The notes under the pieces: model-generated
What the model saw: only the letters and a program-made list of their open reading frames with translations
Databases searched by the model: none
What the model was told of the DNA's origin: nothing
Part shown: positions 1-4,820 of the stretch, in pieces
Numbering within the stretch: the stretch's first letter is position 1
Layout: the number at the start of each line of letters is the position of its first letter
Position numbers and translations under genes: made by a program
Source of the DNA: DATDYA01 sp035289165
GTDB taxonomy: Bacteria; Patescibacteriota; Patescibacteriia; Magasanikbacterales; GWA2-37-8
DNA length: 6,665 bases
Assembly (NCBI GenBank): GCA_035289165.1
Contig: DATDYA010000056.1
Location: 1-6,665 of the forward strand
Direction: 5' to 3'

Positions 1-2221
1 GTGGTTCTTCGAGGGTCATTTCAATCCCTTTTTTCCGATTGCGCTCTACCAAACTTTGAAGAGCAGTTTCCCAATTTTGGTATTGAGGATCGTCCCCGGG
101 ATTTTCGGGGGCAGGACCGCGGGGGTCGTTTTTGTTTACATAATGTAAAATGTCGTGTGGCAAAAGAAAGGTTTGTTCAATCGTTAGGTGTTCGGGGGTA
201 GAGGAGGCGGCGATTTTACCAGTCAGTCGGTTGATTTTTAATTTCAATCCACCGTCACTGCCGCGTAAAATTGGTTTTTGAATATCTTCTTTGGTGGGCT
301 CGGGGAATTTTTCGGCAGGTGTGTCTTTGGTCGCGAAGCGCATGAATTTATTAAAGATAATACCAGCCAAAGCATTTCCACCACCCTTCATTGGTGAGGG
401 GGTGGTGTTGCCCACCCAAACACCGGTTGCAATGCTTGGGGTGTAGCCCAAAGTCCAGGCGTCTTTGTTGTCGTTAGTTGTACCGGTCTTAGCAGCCAAA
501 GGACGACCAGGCAGGGTTAGGTTGCCGCCGCGACCAAAGACGTAGGCGCGCGCCGCATCGTCAGACAAAACATTGGTCGTGATGGCGGCGATCTCCGGTT
601 TGATCGCTTCAGTTCCTTCGCTTTCTTTCCACTCGTACATTACACCACCAGAACGATCCTCCACTTTTAAAATACTGACCGGTGAGTGGTAGCGACCGTT
701 GTTGGCTAAAGTGGCGTAACCATTGGTGTGCTCCAAAAGATTTACTTCAGCACCGCCCAACACCAAACTTAAGCCATAGTCACCGGTGAAAGTGGTATAG
801 CCAAAACGCTTGGCAAACTCGATTGCCTCTTTTGAACCAACGAGATACAAGGTTTTGACCGCGGGGATGTTTAGAGAGCCTTGTAGAGCCTTACGCATAG
901 TAACCAGCCCGTACTCTTTGCCATTAAAATTCTTTGGCGTGTAGTTGCCGCCGGTACGCATGTCGAAGTTGGTTAGAACATCATAGAGCATGGTTTCGGG
1001 GGTGAAGCCTTTTTCAAAAGCAGCGGTGTAAACAAAAGGTTTGAACGAGGAGCCGGGTTGGCGCTTGCCAAGAACAGCGACATTAAACTGTCCATCGATT
1101 TCATCGTTGTTATAATCCCTTGAGCCAACCAAGGCCAACACCTGGCCGGTTCGCGGATCAATCGCAACCAAAGAGGCGTTGTTAGCGTTGGCTTCTTTGG
1201 CTAGTCGGTCGCCCTCCTCCTTAACTATTTTTTCTGCCTCTTTTTGTTTGTCAAAATCTAGAGTGGTAATTACTTTTAATCCACCAGTGTCAACAACTTT
1301 TTCGCCGAACTGTTCGGCGAGCAATTGTTTGACATACAGAGAAAAATGGGGAGATTGCATGGAGCCGGCGTTTTTTTTCAAAGTGACTTCAGCTTTGGTG
1401 GCCGCAGAATATTCTTCTTCATTAATCATGCCCTGTTCCTTCATTACTTCAAGTACATAATCACGTCTCGTTTTCAAAGCATCCGGATTGTTGAGGTAGC
1501 GGCTCGGGGCTTTGGCGAGAGCAGCTAGCGCGGCCGACTCTGTTAGGGTTAAATCCTTAGCATTTTTATTAAAATAAGAAAGACTGGCGGCCTCGACACC
1601 ATAGTTGGTTGAGCCGTAAGGAATTTCGTTTAAATACATTTTCAAAATTTCATCTTTGCTGTATTTTCTTTCGAGTCGGATAGCCAGGATTGCTTCCTTA
1701 ATTTTTCGGTAATAAGAATGTTCGTCTCCGACAATGGCGTTCTTAATTAGTTGTTGGGTGAGGGTGGAAGCACCGCCCGCCCCCTGTCGGCGTCCAATTA
1801 GGTTATTAAATTGAGCGCGTAAAATACTTTGGACACGGATACCACTGTGTTCGTAAAAATGTTTGTCCTCAATTGCAACTGTTGCCTTTGGAATCCAGGG
1901 CGACATTTGATCCAATTCAACCATGGTCCGTTTTTGGTTTTGGAAGATTTCATAGAGGAGGTGAGTGCCGGTACGATCATAGATCTTGGTGCTTTGTTCT
2001 TGGCGTTCGCTTAGGCGGTTGGGGTCGGGAAGTTCTCGGCTAACCCAAAAAACAAAACCAGTAAACAAGATAAGGCCGCCGGCCACGGCCACCGCCCCGT
2101 ATTTAAAGAATTTTTTCCAAAAAATACCACTTTTTAGTTTTGACTTCACACGAAGACGAAGTTTGTCTTGTACTTCTCCGTAACTACGAGTATCGCGACG
2201 CTTAAAGGTGGGGAATGGCAT
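1..2221 (-). CDS. Class A penicillin-binding protein (PBP1A family), 3' end outside window
   Basis: Bifunctional peptidoglycan synthase: it polymerises lipid II into glycan strands and cross-links the stem peptides outside the membrane. The ATG is at 2221-2219 and 740 codons stay open to the left edge. A basic cytoplasmic tail is followed by one membrane anchor (about residues 42-61). The GT51 transglycosylase domain (about 95-270) carries EDKHFYEHSG with the catalytic Glu at 118, then GGASTLTQQLIKN. The transpeptidase domain (about 345-640) carries SSFK (nucleophile Ser391, Lys394), SLN (449-451) and KTGT (578-581), so all active-site motifs are intact. The tail after about 680 is polar and Pro/Asn-rich. 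Only the C-terminus is missing; the family is commonly 700-850 residues. There is no clear Shine-Dalgarno sequence before the ATG, and the leader holds a small GGCT/AGCC hairpin. The gene is divergent from the 3D-domain gene. The family call (ponA/mrcA type) is secure. Confidence 0.96.
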   Translation of the reverse strand, partial: MPFPTFKRRDTRSYGEVQDKLRLRVKSKLKSGIFWKKFFKYGAVAVAGGLILFTGFVFWVSRELPDPNRLSERQEQSTKIYDRTGTHLLYEIFQNQKRTMVELDQMSPWIPKATVAIEDKHFYEHSGIRVQSILRAQFNNLIGRRQGAGGASTLTQQLIKNAIVGDEHSYYRKIKEAILAIRLERKYSKDEILKMYLNEIPYGSTNYGVEAASLSYFNKNAKDLTLTESAALAALAKAPSRYLNNPDALKTRRDYVLEVMKEQGMINEEEYSAATKAEVTLKKNAGSMQSPHFSLYVKQLLAEQFGEKVVDTGGLKVITTLDFDKQKEAEKIVKEEGDRLAKEANANNASLVAIDPRTGQVLALVGSRDYNNDEIDGQFNVAVLGKRQPGSSFKPFVYTAAFEKGFTPETMLYDVLTNFDMRTGGNYTPKNFNGKEYGLVTMRKALQGSLNIPAVKTLYLVGSKEAIEFAKRFGYTTFTGDYGLSLVLGGAEVNLLEHTNGYATLANNGRYHSPVSILKVEDRSGGVMYEWKESEGTEAIKPEIAAITTNVLSDDAARAYVFGRGGNLTLPGRPLAAKTGTTNDNKDAWTLGYTPSIATGVWVGNTTPSPMKGGGNALAGIIFNKFMRFATKDTPAEKFPEPTKEDIQKPILRGSDGGLKLKINRLTGKIAASSTPEHLTIEQTFLLPHDILHYVNKNDPRGPAPENPGDDPQYQNWETALQSLVERNRKKGIEMTLEEP

Positions 2222-2265
2222 AGCTCGGTCGGCTTAAAAGCCCTTTAGTTAAATATTATTCTTAG

Positions 2266-2294
2266 ATTATATCTCAACTTGACCCACTTGACAA
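2266..2294 (-). promoter_or_regulatory. Promoter of the PBP gene
   Basis: On the minus strand, TTGTCA (2294-2289) lies exactly 17 bp from a perfect TATAAT (2271-2266). Transcription should start near 2259, giving a leader of about 38 nt before the ATG at 2221. The -35 box overlaps the -35 box of the opposite promoter by five bases. The assignment is from sequence only. Confidence 0.7.
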
Positions 2295-2316
2295 TTTGAC
2301 CATTTTCTGGTATAGT
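2288..2316 (+). promoter_or_regulatory. Promoter of the 3D-domain gene
   Basis: A perfect TTGACA (2288-2293), a 17-bp spacer and TATAGT (2311-2316), preceded by TGG, which supplies the TGn extended -10 element. The start is expected near 2323, about 26 nt before the first possible ATG. Three tandem TTGAC copies (2279, 2288, 2296) sit here, and the middle one forms the -35 box. Confidence 0.75.
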
Positions 2317-2348
2317 ATGGCGTTGATTAAAGAGGGTAGCCTAAGGGT

Positions 2349-2957
2349 ATGGTTATCCTTTTTAATTTACCAATTATGACTATAACTAAGCCAAAATTTA
2401 CCCAGAATTCGATTGCCCAAATTCTTCCATATATCGTTGTTTTAGCCTTTTTTGTTCATCTTTTGAACCCGGCCTTGGCCGAGGGTAAAACCGGCGAAAA
2501 GCTGGTGTTTGTCACCCAAAAGAGTGAAAAAGAACTAATTACAGATATTTTAGCCAAGGAATTGGTTTGGAAGGATGGTCGAATAGCCTTTTTTGCTAAT
2601 GATAGCGAAAAGAAACGCATTCGTCAACCCAACAAGGTAATTAACGCGGTTATTACGGCGTATACCAGTACTCCTGACCAAACTGACGACGATCCTTTTA
2701 TTGCCGCTACTGGCAAGCGGGTTCATGATGGTATGATTGCCGCCAACGGCTTGCCGTTTGGTACGATCATTAAAATTCCTGCTCTTTACGGTGAAAAAGA
2801 GTTTGTGGTAGAAGATCGTATGAATGCCCGTTATGGCTTTGGCCGAATGGATGTCTGGTTAGACACCTCGAAAGCCGAAGCCCGCAAGTTTGGTGTCAAG
2901 CGTCTTCAGGTAGAAATCTACTACCCAGAAACCAAACTTAGCCGTGCTGGCAGATAA
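2349..2957 (+). CDS. Exported 3D-domain protein, putative peptidoglycan-active enzyme
   Basis: A 202-residue secreted protein. A basic stretch (TKPK, 13-16), a hydrophobic core (about 22-39) and a PALA|E junction after residue 44 indicate a signal peptide. The C-terminal half (about 98-192) matches the 3D domain, named for three conserved aspartates, seen here as EDRMN (Asp156), MDVW (Asp168) and LDT (Asp172). TAYTST (103-108) and AATGK (119-123) precede them. This double-psi-barrel family is related to the MltA catalytic domain and occurs in lytic transglycosylases and Rpf-type wall proteins, so a role in wall remodelling is likely, though the substrate is not shown. The start is uncertain: ATG 2349 has a poor ribosome site (AAGG only 2 nt away, GAGG 13 nt away). 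ATG 2376 gives a more typical signal peptide but has no Shine-Dalgarno sequence. The gene is divergent from the PBP gene and ends at an intrinsic terminator. Confidence 0.88.
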   Translation: MVILFNLPIMTITKPKFTQNSIAQILPYIVVLAFFVHLLNPALAEGKTGEKLVFVTQKSEKELITDILAKELVWKDGRIAFFANDSEKKRIRQPNKVINAVITAYTSTPDQTDDDPFIAATGKRVHDGMIAANGLPFGTIIKIPALYGEKEFVVEDRMNARYGFGRMDVWLDTSKAEARKFGVKRLQVEIYYPETKLSRAGR

Positions 2958-2969
2958 TATACACATTTT

Positions 2970-3000
2970 AAAAGACCTCTGTAACAGGGGTCTTTTTTGT
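2970..3000 (+). terminator. Intrinsic terminator of the 3D-domain gene
   Basis: A 12-bp stem (AAAAGACCTCTG at 2970-2981 with CAGGGGTCTTTT at 2985-2996, one T-G wobble) closes a TAA loop and is followed by TTGTTTT. It begins 13 bp after the stop codon. On the other strand the stem is followed by a short TTTT, so it may also weakly stop the convergent lspA transcript ending at 3007. Confidence 0.85.
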
Positions 3001-3006
3001 TTTAGT

Positions 3007-3474
3007 TTAGAGTGTGTCTCCAGGTTTTTTACGGGTAGAAAGGATAATGTAAATTACAAAGCCCAACACAATCATTACATCGGCCAAATTGAAGACGCCG
3101 GTGTAAATAAGGACATAATCCACAGTATGTTGGTAAAGGAGGCGGTCAATGAGGTTGGAGAGGGCGCCAAAGAAGATGAGGGAAACAGCGAGATTATATG
3201 GTGATGGGTTGTTTTTTGGCTTAAGTAATGACCGAAAGATAGTAAAACCAAGAAGAATTAAGATCGGAAAGGTGAAGACAAGGACAATAAGCTGGGGGAC
3301 CGGGAGGCTAAAGGCCACGCCCGGGTTAAGAAATGGCTTCCAGCCAATAAGGCCGCGGTAGGTATAATCAACATCAAAAGAGTTGAGAGCAAGATATTTA
3401 AACAGTTGGTCAATTAACAAAAAAACCCCGCCGAGTAATACAGTTACAGTTGGTCGGGATTTTGTAAGAATCAT
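3007..3474 (-). CDS. lspA: Signal peptidase II (lipoprotein signal peptidase)
   Basis: A membrane aspartyl protease that removes the signal peptide of diacylglyceryl-modified prolipoproteins. Numbered from ATG 3474 (155 residues), the family motifs are DQLFK (22-26), NPGVAF (50-55), the first active-site segment SNLIDR with Asp110, and FNLAD with the second catalytic Asp132. The usual GN before the first segment reads SN here. Four hydrophobic helices are visible and the length is normal. I prefer ATG 3474 because AGGTGA (3485-3480) lies 5 nt upstream. A GTG at 3483 directly abuts the stop codon of the upstream gene (TAG then GTG) and has GAGG 5 nt before it, giving 158 residues, so it remains possible. 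Either way the gene is translationally tied to the zinc-finger gene in an operon. Its presence implies lipoproteins and a cell envelope needing their maturation. Confidence 0.95.
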   Translation of the reverse strand: MILTKSRPTVTVLLGGVFLLIDQLFKYLALNSFDVDYTYRGLIGWKPFLNPGVAFSLPVPQLIVLVFTFPILILLGFTIFRSLLKPKNNPSPYNLAVSLIFFGALSNLIDRLLYQHTVDYVLIYTGVFNLADVMIVLGFVIYIILSTRKKPGDTL

Positions 3475-3483
3475 ATAAATCAC

Positions 3484-3870
3484 CTAAACCTCTTGGGTGA
3501 TGGTTTTTTTACATTCTACACAAGCGCTTGATGTGGGACGAGCCAAAAGACGGCGACTGTCGATGGGTTTGCCGCAATAGCGGCAGGTGCCATAGTCGCC
3601 CTTTTCAAGGCGGGCGAGAGCCTTTACCACGTCGCGGTAAGATTTTTCTAAACTATCTTCAATTGTTAAGTTGGCGGCGTATTCGGCCACCTCATTAGCG
3701 TTTTCGTCTTCTTTGTCGCCATATTCAGGAAAGTTGGCGTTATCTCCATCAGTTGAAACGGTCCCAAGTTCTTTTTCCAGACGATTTTTTTCACTAGTTA
3801 GAACAAGGCGAATTTTAGTGATAAATTCTTCTGGGAAGGCGGTTGTGGCTTTCTTTACTTGTTTAGTCAT
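3484..3870 (-). CDS. TraR/DksA-family C4 zinc-finger protein
   Basis: A 128-residue protein with a helical, charged N-terminal part (about 12-90) and a C-terminal zinc finger with Cys96, Cys99, Cys117 and Cys120 (CRYC and CVEC, 17 residues between pairs). LEKGDYGTCRYCGKPI is the typical family signature. DksA-like proteins bind the RNA polymerase secondary channel through a coiled-coil tip with acidic residues. Asp52 and Asp55 (DKEDEN) lie roughly where the tip would be, but the classical DxxDxA is not exact, so activity on polymerase is inferred. It is the first gene of the operon with lspA, with no gap between them. No Shine-Dalgarno sequence precedes ATG 3870; the leader has a GGGGCT/AGCCCC hairpin. 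The product could also be a small regulator of another kind sharing the finger. Confidence 0.9.
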   Translation of the reverse strand: MTKQVKKATTAFPEEFITKIRLVLTSEKNRLEKELGTVSTDGDNANFPEYGDKEDENANEVAEYAANLTIEDSLEKSYRDVVKALARLEKGDYGTCRYCGKPIDSRRLLARPTSSACVECKKTITQEV

Positions 3871-3886
3871 ACAGTATTGGTCAAGT

Positions 3887-3903
3887 GGGGCTAAAAAAGC
3901 CCC
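3887..3903 (-). promoter_or_regulatory. Hairpin in the leader of the zinc-finger/lspA operon
   Basis: A perfect 6-bp stem, GGGGCT and AGCCCC, around a five-base loop (TTTTT on the transcribed strand), ending 16 nt before the start codon. No U-run follows, so it is not an ordinary terminator. With no Shine-Dalgarno sequence present, it may affect translation or transcript stability. Confidence 0.45.
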
Positions 3904-3914
3904 AGATTGGATAT

Positions 3915-3943
3915 ATGCTATCTTATTTGTTCTAGGTTGTCAA
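3915..3943 (-). promoter_or_regulatory. Promoter of the zinc-finger/lspA operon
   Basis: Minus strand: a perfect TTGACA (3943-3938), a 17-bp spacer and TAGCAT (3920-3915). Initiation is expected near 3908, leaving a leader of about 38 nt. It begins 17 bp after the T-run of the upstream RNA terminator, so the operon appears to be transcribed independently. Confidence 0.65.
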
Positions 3944-3959
3944 ACAGAATTTTTTGAAT

Positions 3960-4007
3960 AAAAAAAGGGCGGATGACCGCTAATAATGATTTAAAGGTCT
4001 CGCCCTT
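3960..4007 (-). terminator. Intrinsic terminator of the putative ncRNA
   Basis: On the minus strand AAGGGCG (4007-4001) pairs with CGCCCTT (3971-3965), and GACC (3999-3996 region) with GGTC (3978-3975) inside it, around an AT-rich loop. A run of seven T follows (3966-3960). A smaller alternative stem, GCGG/CCGC (3980-3969), ends at the same place. Confidence 0.8.
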
Positions 4008-4255
4008 GAAAAAACTGCTTGGCGAGAACTTGACGCCCCTTTCGGGGCAACGCTCATCGCTTGAGCAGTAGATTCTCCGACCGCTTATGTGGGTATTTCC
4101 TCGGCGCCAGCTGATGCACAAAAGGCACGCGCTAGCTATATAATTTGAGGTTGCCCGGGAAGTAGTACGGATTTGCCACTATCCTGTATTTTTCAGGACT
4201 GTTGTAAATCCATGTACTTTTTTAGCAGTTCGAAGTAGGTTTTCAATGAACTAAC
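3960..4255 (-). ncRNA. Putative structured non-coding RNA, about 296 nt, family unknown
   Basis: A complete leftward transcription unit without a convincing ORF: a strong promoter (4290-4262), expected start at G4255, and an intrinsic terminator ending near 3960. Hairpins in transcript order are as follows. AGTTC/GAACT (4252-4248 with 4231-4227). A long arm of AGTAC plus GGATTT (4218-4206, two-base bulge) with AAATCC plus GTACT (4174-4164), capped by TCCTG/CAGGA (4198-4194, 4186-4182). CCGA/TCGG (4104-4101, 4080-4077). A domain closed by ACTGCT/AGCAGT (4069-4064, 4019-4014) containing GCGA/TCGC and a GCCCC-GAAA-GGGGC tetraloop hairpin (4048-4035). I see no tRNA-like end or tag ORF of tmRNA, no P4 motifs of RNase P RNA and no SRP domain IV motif. 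The 67-codon frame inside it, on the same strand, has no recognisable protein character. Target and role are unknown. Confidence 0.7.
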
Positions 4256-4261
4256 AAATAT

Positions 4262-4290
4262 ATTATAGCACAGGGCGCTAGTGTCGTCAA
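4262..4290 (-). promoter_or_regulatory. Strong extended -10 promoter of the putative ncRNA
   Basis: Minus strand: TTGACG (4290-4285), a 17-bp spacer ending in TGC, and a perfect TATAAT (4267-4262). TGn plus TATAAT makes an extended -10 element. It is among the closest-to-consensus promoters in the window, as expected for a stable RNA, and points away from the putative origin. Confidence 0.8.
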
Positions 4291-4360
4291 GTATTGAGTT
4301 AAATGATAAAATTTTAGCTTAGTTAAGAATAAATAATGATGAAAACAACCCAAAATGTAT

Positions 4361-4396
4361 CTTGTGTTTGTATACACTAGTCTATACAAACACAAG
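4361..4396. repeat. Near-perfect 36-bp palindrome, left of the DnaA boxes
   Basis: Arms CTTGTGTTTGTATA and TATACAAACACAAG surround a centre with ACTAGT. Seventeen of eighteen base pairs match; the only mismatch is C4375 opposite C4382. The inner 24 bp (4367-4390) is the exact reverse complement of the palindrome at 4481-4504. There is no T-run, so it is not a terminator. The symmetry suggests a site for a dimeric protein, or cruciform formation. Confidence 0.9.
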
Positions 4397-4438
4397 TTTT
4401 GCTAATTATAGAGAAAAAAATAAATAAAATAGTAAAAC
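4397..4438. other. AT-rich tract, candidate DNA unwinding element
   Basis: Only 6 of 42 bases are G or C, with A-runs and TAAATAAAATAG. It lies between the left palindrome and the first DnaA box. An alternative unwinding tract is the AT-rich DNA right of the second palindrome (4500-4530); the sequence alone does not decide which side opens. Confidence 0.45.
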
Positions 4439-4479
4439 TTATACACATTTAGGCACCATTATACACATACTTATCCACA
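4439..4479 (+). promoter_or_regulatory. Cluster of three DnaA boxes
   Basis: TTATACACA at 4439-4447 and 4459-4467, and TTATCCACA at 4471-4479. All fit the DnaA consensus TTATNCACA without mismatch and point the same way. Start-to-start spacing is 20 and 12 bp. The third box ends one base before the right palindrome, so a protein on that palindrome could touch or compete with DnaA. Confidence 0.85.
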
Positions 4480-4480
4480 G

Positions 4481-4504
4481 TTTGTATAGACTAGTGTATA
4501 CAAA
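4481..4504. repeat. 24-bp near-palindrome, right of the DnaA boxes
   Basis: Half sites TTTGTATA and TATACAAA flank an eight-base centre containing ACTAGT. Eleven of twelve pairs match; the mismatch is G4489 opposite G4496. It equals the inner 24 bp of the left palindrome read on the opposite strand, with 114 bp between centres. It lacks the outer CTTGTG/CACAAG extension of the left copy. Confidence 0.9.
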
Positions 4505-4551
4505 TTTTGAATTTTTCAGAAAAGTATTGTCGTCCTAGATAATCCATGCCC

Positions 4552-4580
4552 TTTACAAAACTTTTTTCTTTTGATAATAT
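4552..4580 (+). promoter_or_regulatory. Extended -10 promoter firing right from the origin region
   Basis: TTTACA (4552-4557), a 17-bp spacer and TAATAT (4575-4580), preceded by TGA (TGn extended -10). Initiation is expected near 4587. It mirrors the leftward promoter at 4262-4290 on the other side of the DnaA boxes. Confidence 0.65.
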
Positions 4581-4621
4581 GTTCTGTCCCACGTCCGGTG
4601 TGGCGTGGTTGGGGGGGAAAA

Positions 4622-4729
4622 ATGTGGATGGTTCCCTTTGGTGGCCAAGAGGCCACCCTGGTCTTTGTTCTCGTTCTCGCGGCCATCTTGGCTGTGGGGA
4701 TGGTCACCCTTCGTGGAAAGGGGGCGTGA
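4622..4729 (+). CDS. Possible 35-residue single-pass membrane protein
   Basis: An ATG with a G-run and GGGGGGA about 4-5 nt upstream opens a 35-codon frame ending in TGA. The product starts MWMVPFGGQE, has one uninterrupted hydrophobic helix (about 11-30, rich in Val, Leu and Ala) and ends RGKGA, a positive tail that fits a membrane anchor with a cytoplasmic C-terminus. It lies directly behind a good promoter. I do not recognise the family. Caution is needed: all three forward frames are open here, the DNA is more G-rich than its surroundings, and it contains a GGTGGCC/GGCCACC hairpin (about 4639-4656). The whole 4587-4850 unit could instead be a structured RNA. Another ATG overlaps the stop (TGATG), but its frame runs through the long hairpin and is probably not a gene. 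Confidence 0.4.
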   Translation: MWMVPFGGQEATLVFVLVLAAILAVGMVTLRGKGA

Positions 4730-4750
4730 TGAAGCAGGGGGAGACCACCG

Positions 4751-4813
4751 GCAGTACTCGGTCGAACCCTCAGATAACAAAGATTTGTTATCTGAGGATA
4801 ACCGAGTACTTGC
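4751..4813 (+). other. Long two-part RNA hairpin
   Basis: AGTACTCGGT (4753-4762) pairs with ACCGAGTACT (4801-4810). Inside it CCTCAGATAACAAA (4768-4781) pairs with TTTGTTATCTGAGG (4784-4797). An asymmetric internal loop, CGAAC opposite ATA, separates the two helices, and G4751-C4752 can add two pairs across a bulged T. There are about 24 pairs in all and no U-run, so it is not the terminator. It could be a stability element, a processing site or the core of a small RNA. Confidence 0.8.
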
Positions 4814-4820
4814 TAGAAAA

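Larger units (their letters stand above)
4361..4504. other. Putative replication origin (oriC-like region)
   Basis: Three DnaA boxes matching TTATNCACA in the same orientation (4439-4447, 4459-4467, 4471-4479) lie beside a very AT-rich tract. Two related palindromes (4361-4396 and 4481-4504) bracket the array. Neighbouring transcription runs away on both sides: the ncRNA, zinc finger, lspA and PBP genes leftward, the small ORF and lamin-tail gene rightward. Clustered DnaA boxes with an AT-rich unwinding tract are the established hallmark of bacterial chromosomal origins. No dnaA, rpmH, parA or rep gene is visible, and base skew does not clearly switch sign in the window. A plasmid or element origin is less likely given the housekeeping neighbours. 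Confidence 0.65.

Noticed and set aside
1..2014. Several short forward and reverse frames over the PBP gene
   Set aside because: They overlap a full-length reverse frame whose PBP motifs are all intact, so they are shadows.
3918..4121. A 67-codon minus-strand frame inside the ncRNA
   Set aside because: It crosses the ncRNA terminator and the -35 box of the zinc-finger operon promoter and shows no domain or membrane pattern.
3960..4255. tmRNA, RNase P RNA, SRP RNA or 6S RNA
   Set aside because: No tRNA-like acceptor and T-arm or alanine-ending tag frame; GAGGAAATACCC only partly resembles the RNase P P4 motif GAGGAAAGTCC and there is no distal ACAGAA; no SRP GGAA/AGCAGC loop motif; the fold is multi-domain rather than the single rod of 6S RNA.
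4367..4504. A miniature transposon with the palindromes as terminal inverted repeats
   Set aside because: The match in opposite orientation fits, but there is no target duplication I can identify, the ends are themselves palindromic, and the interior is a DnaA-box array.
4361..4504. dif, parS or a telomere-resolution site
   Set aside because: The sequences do not resemble the canonical dif or parS consensus, and nothing nearby encodes a recombinase, ParB or protelomerase.
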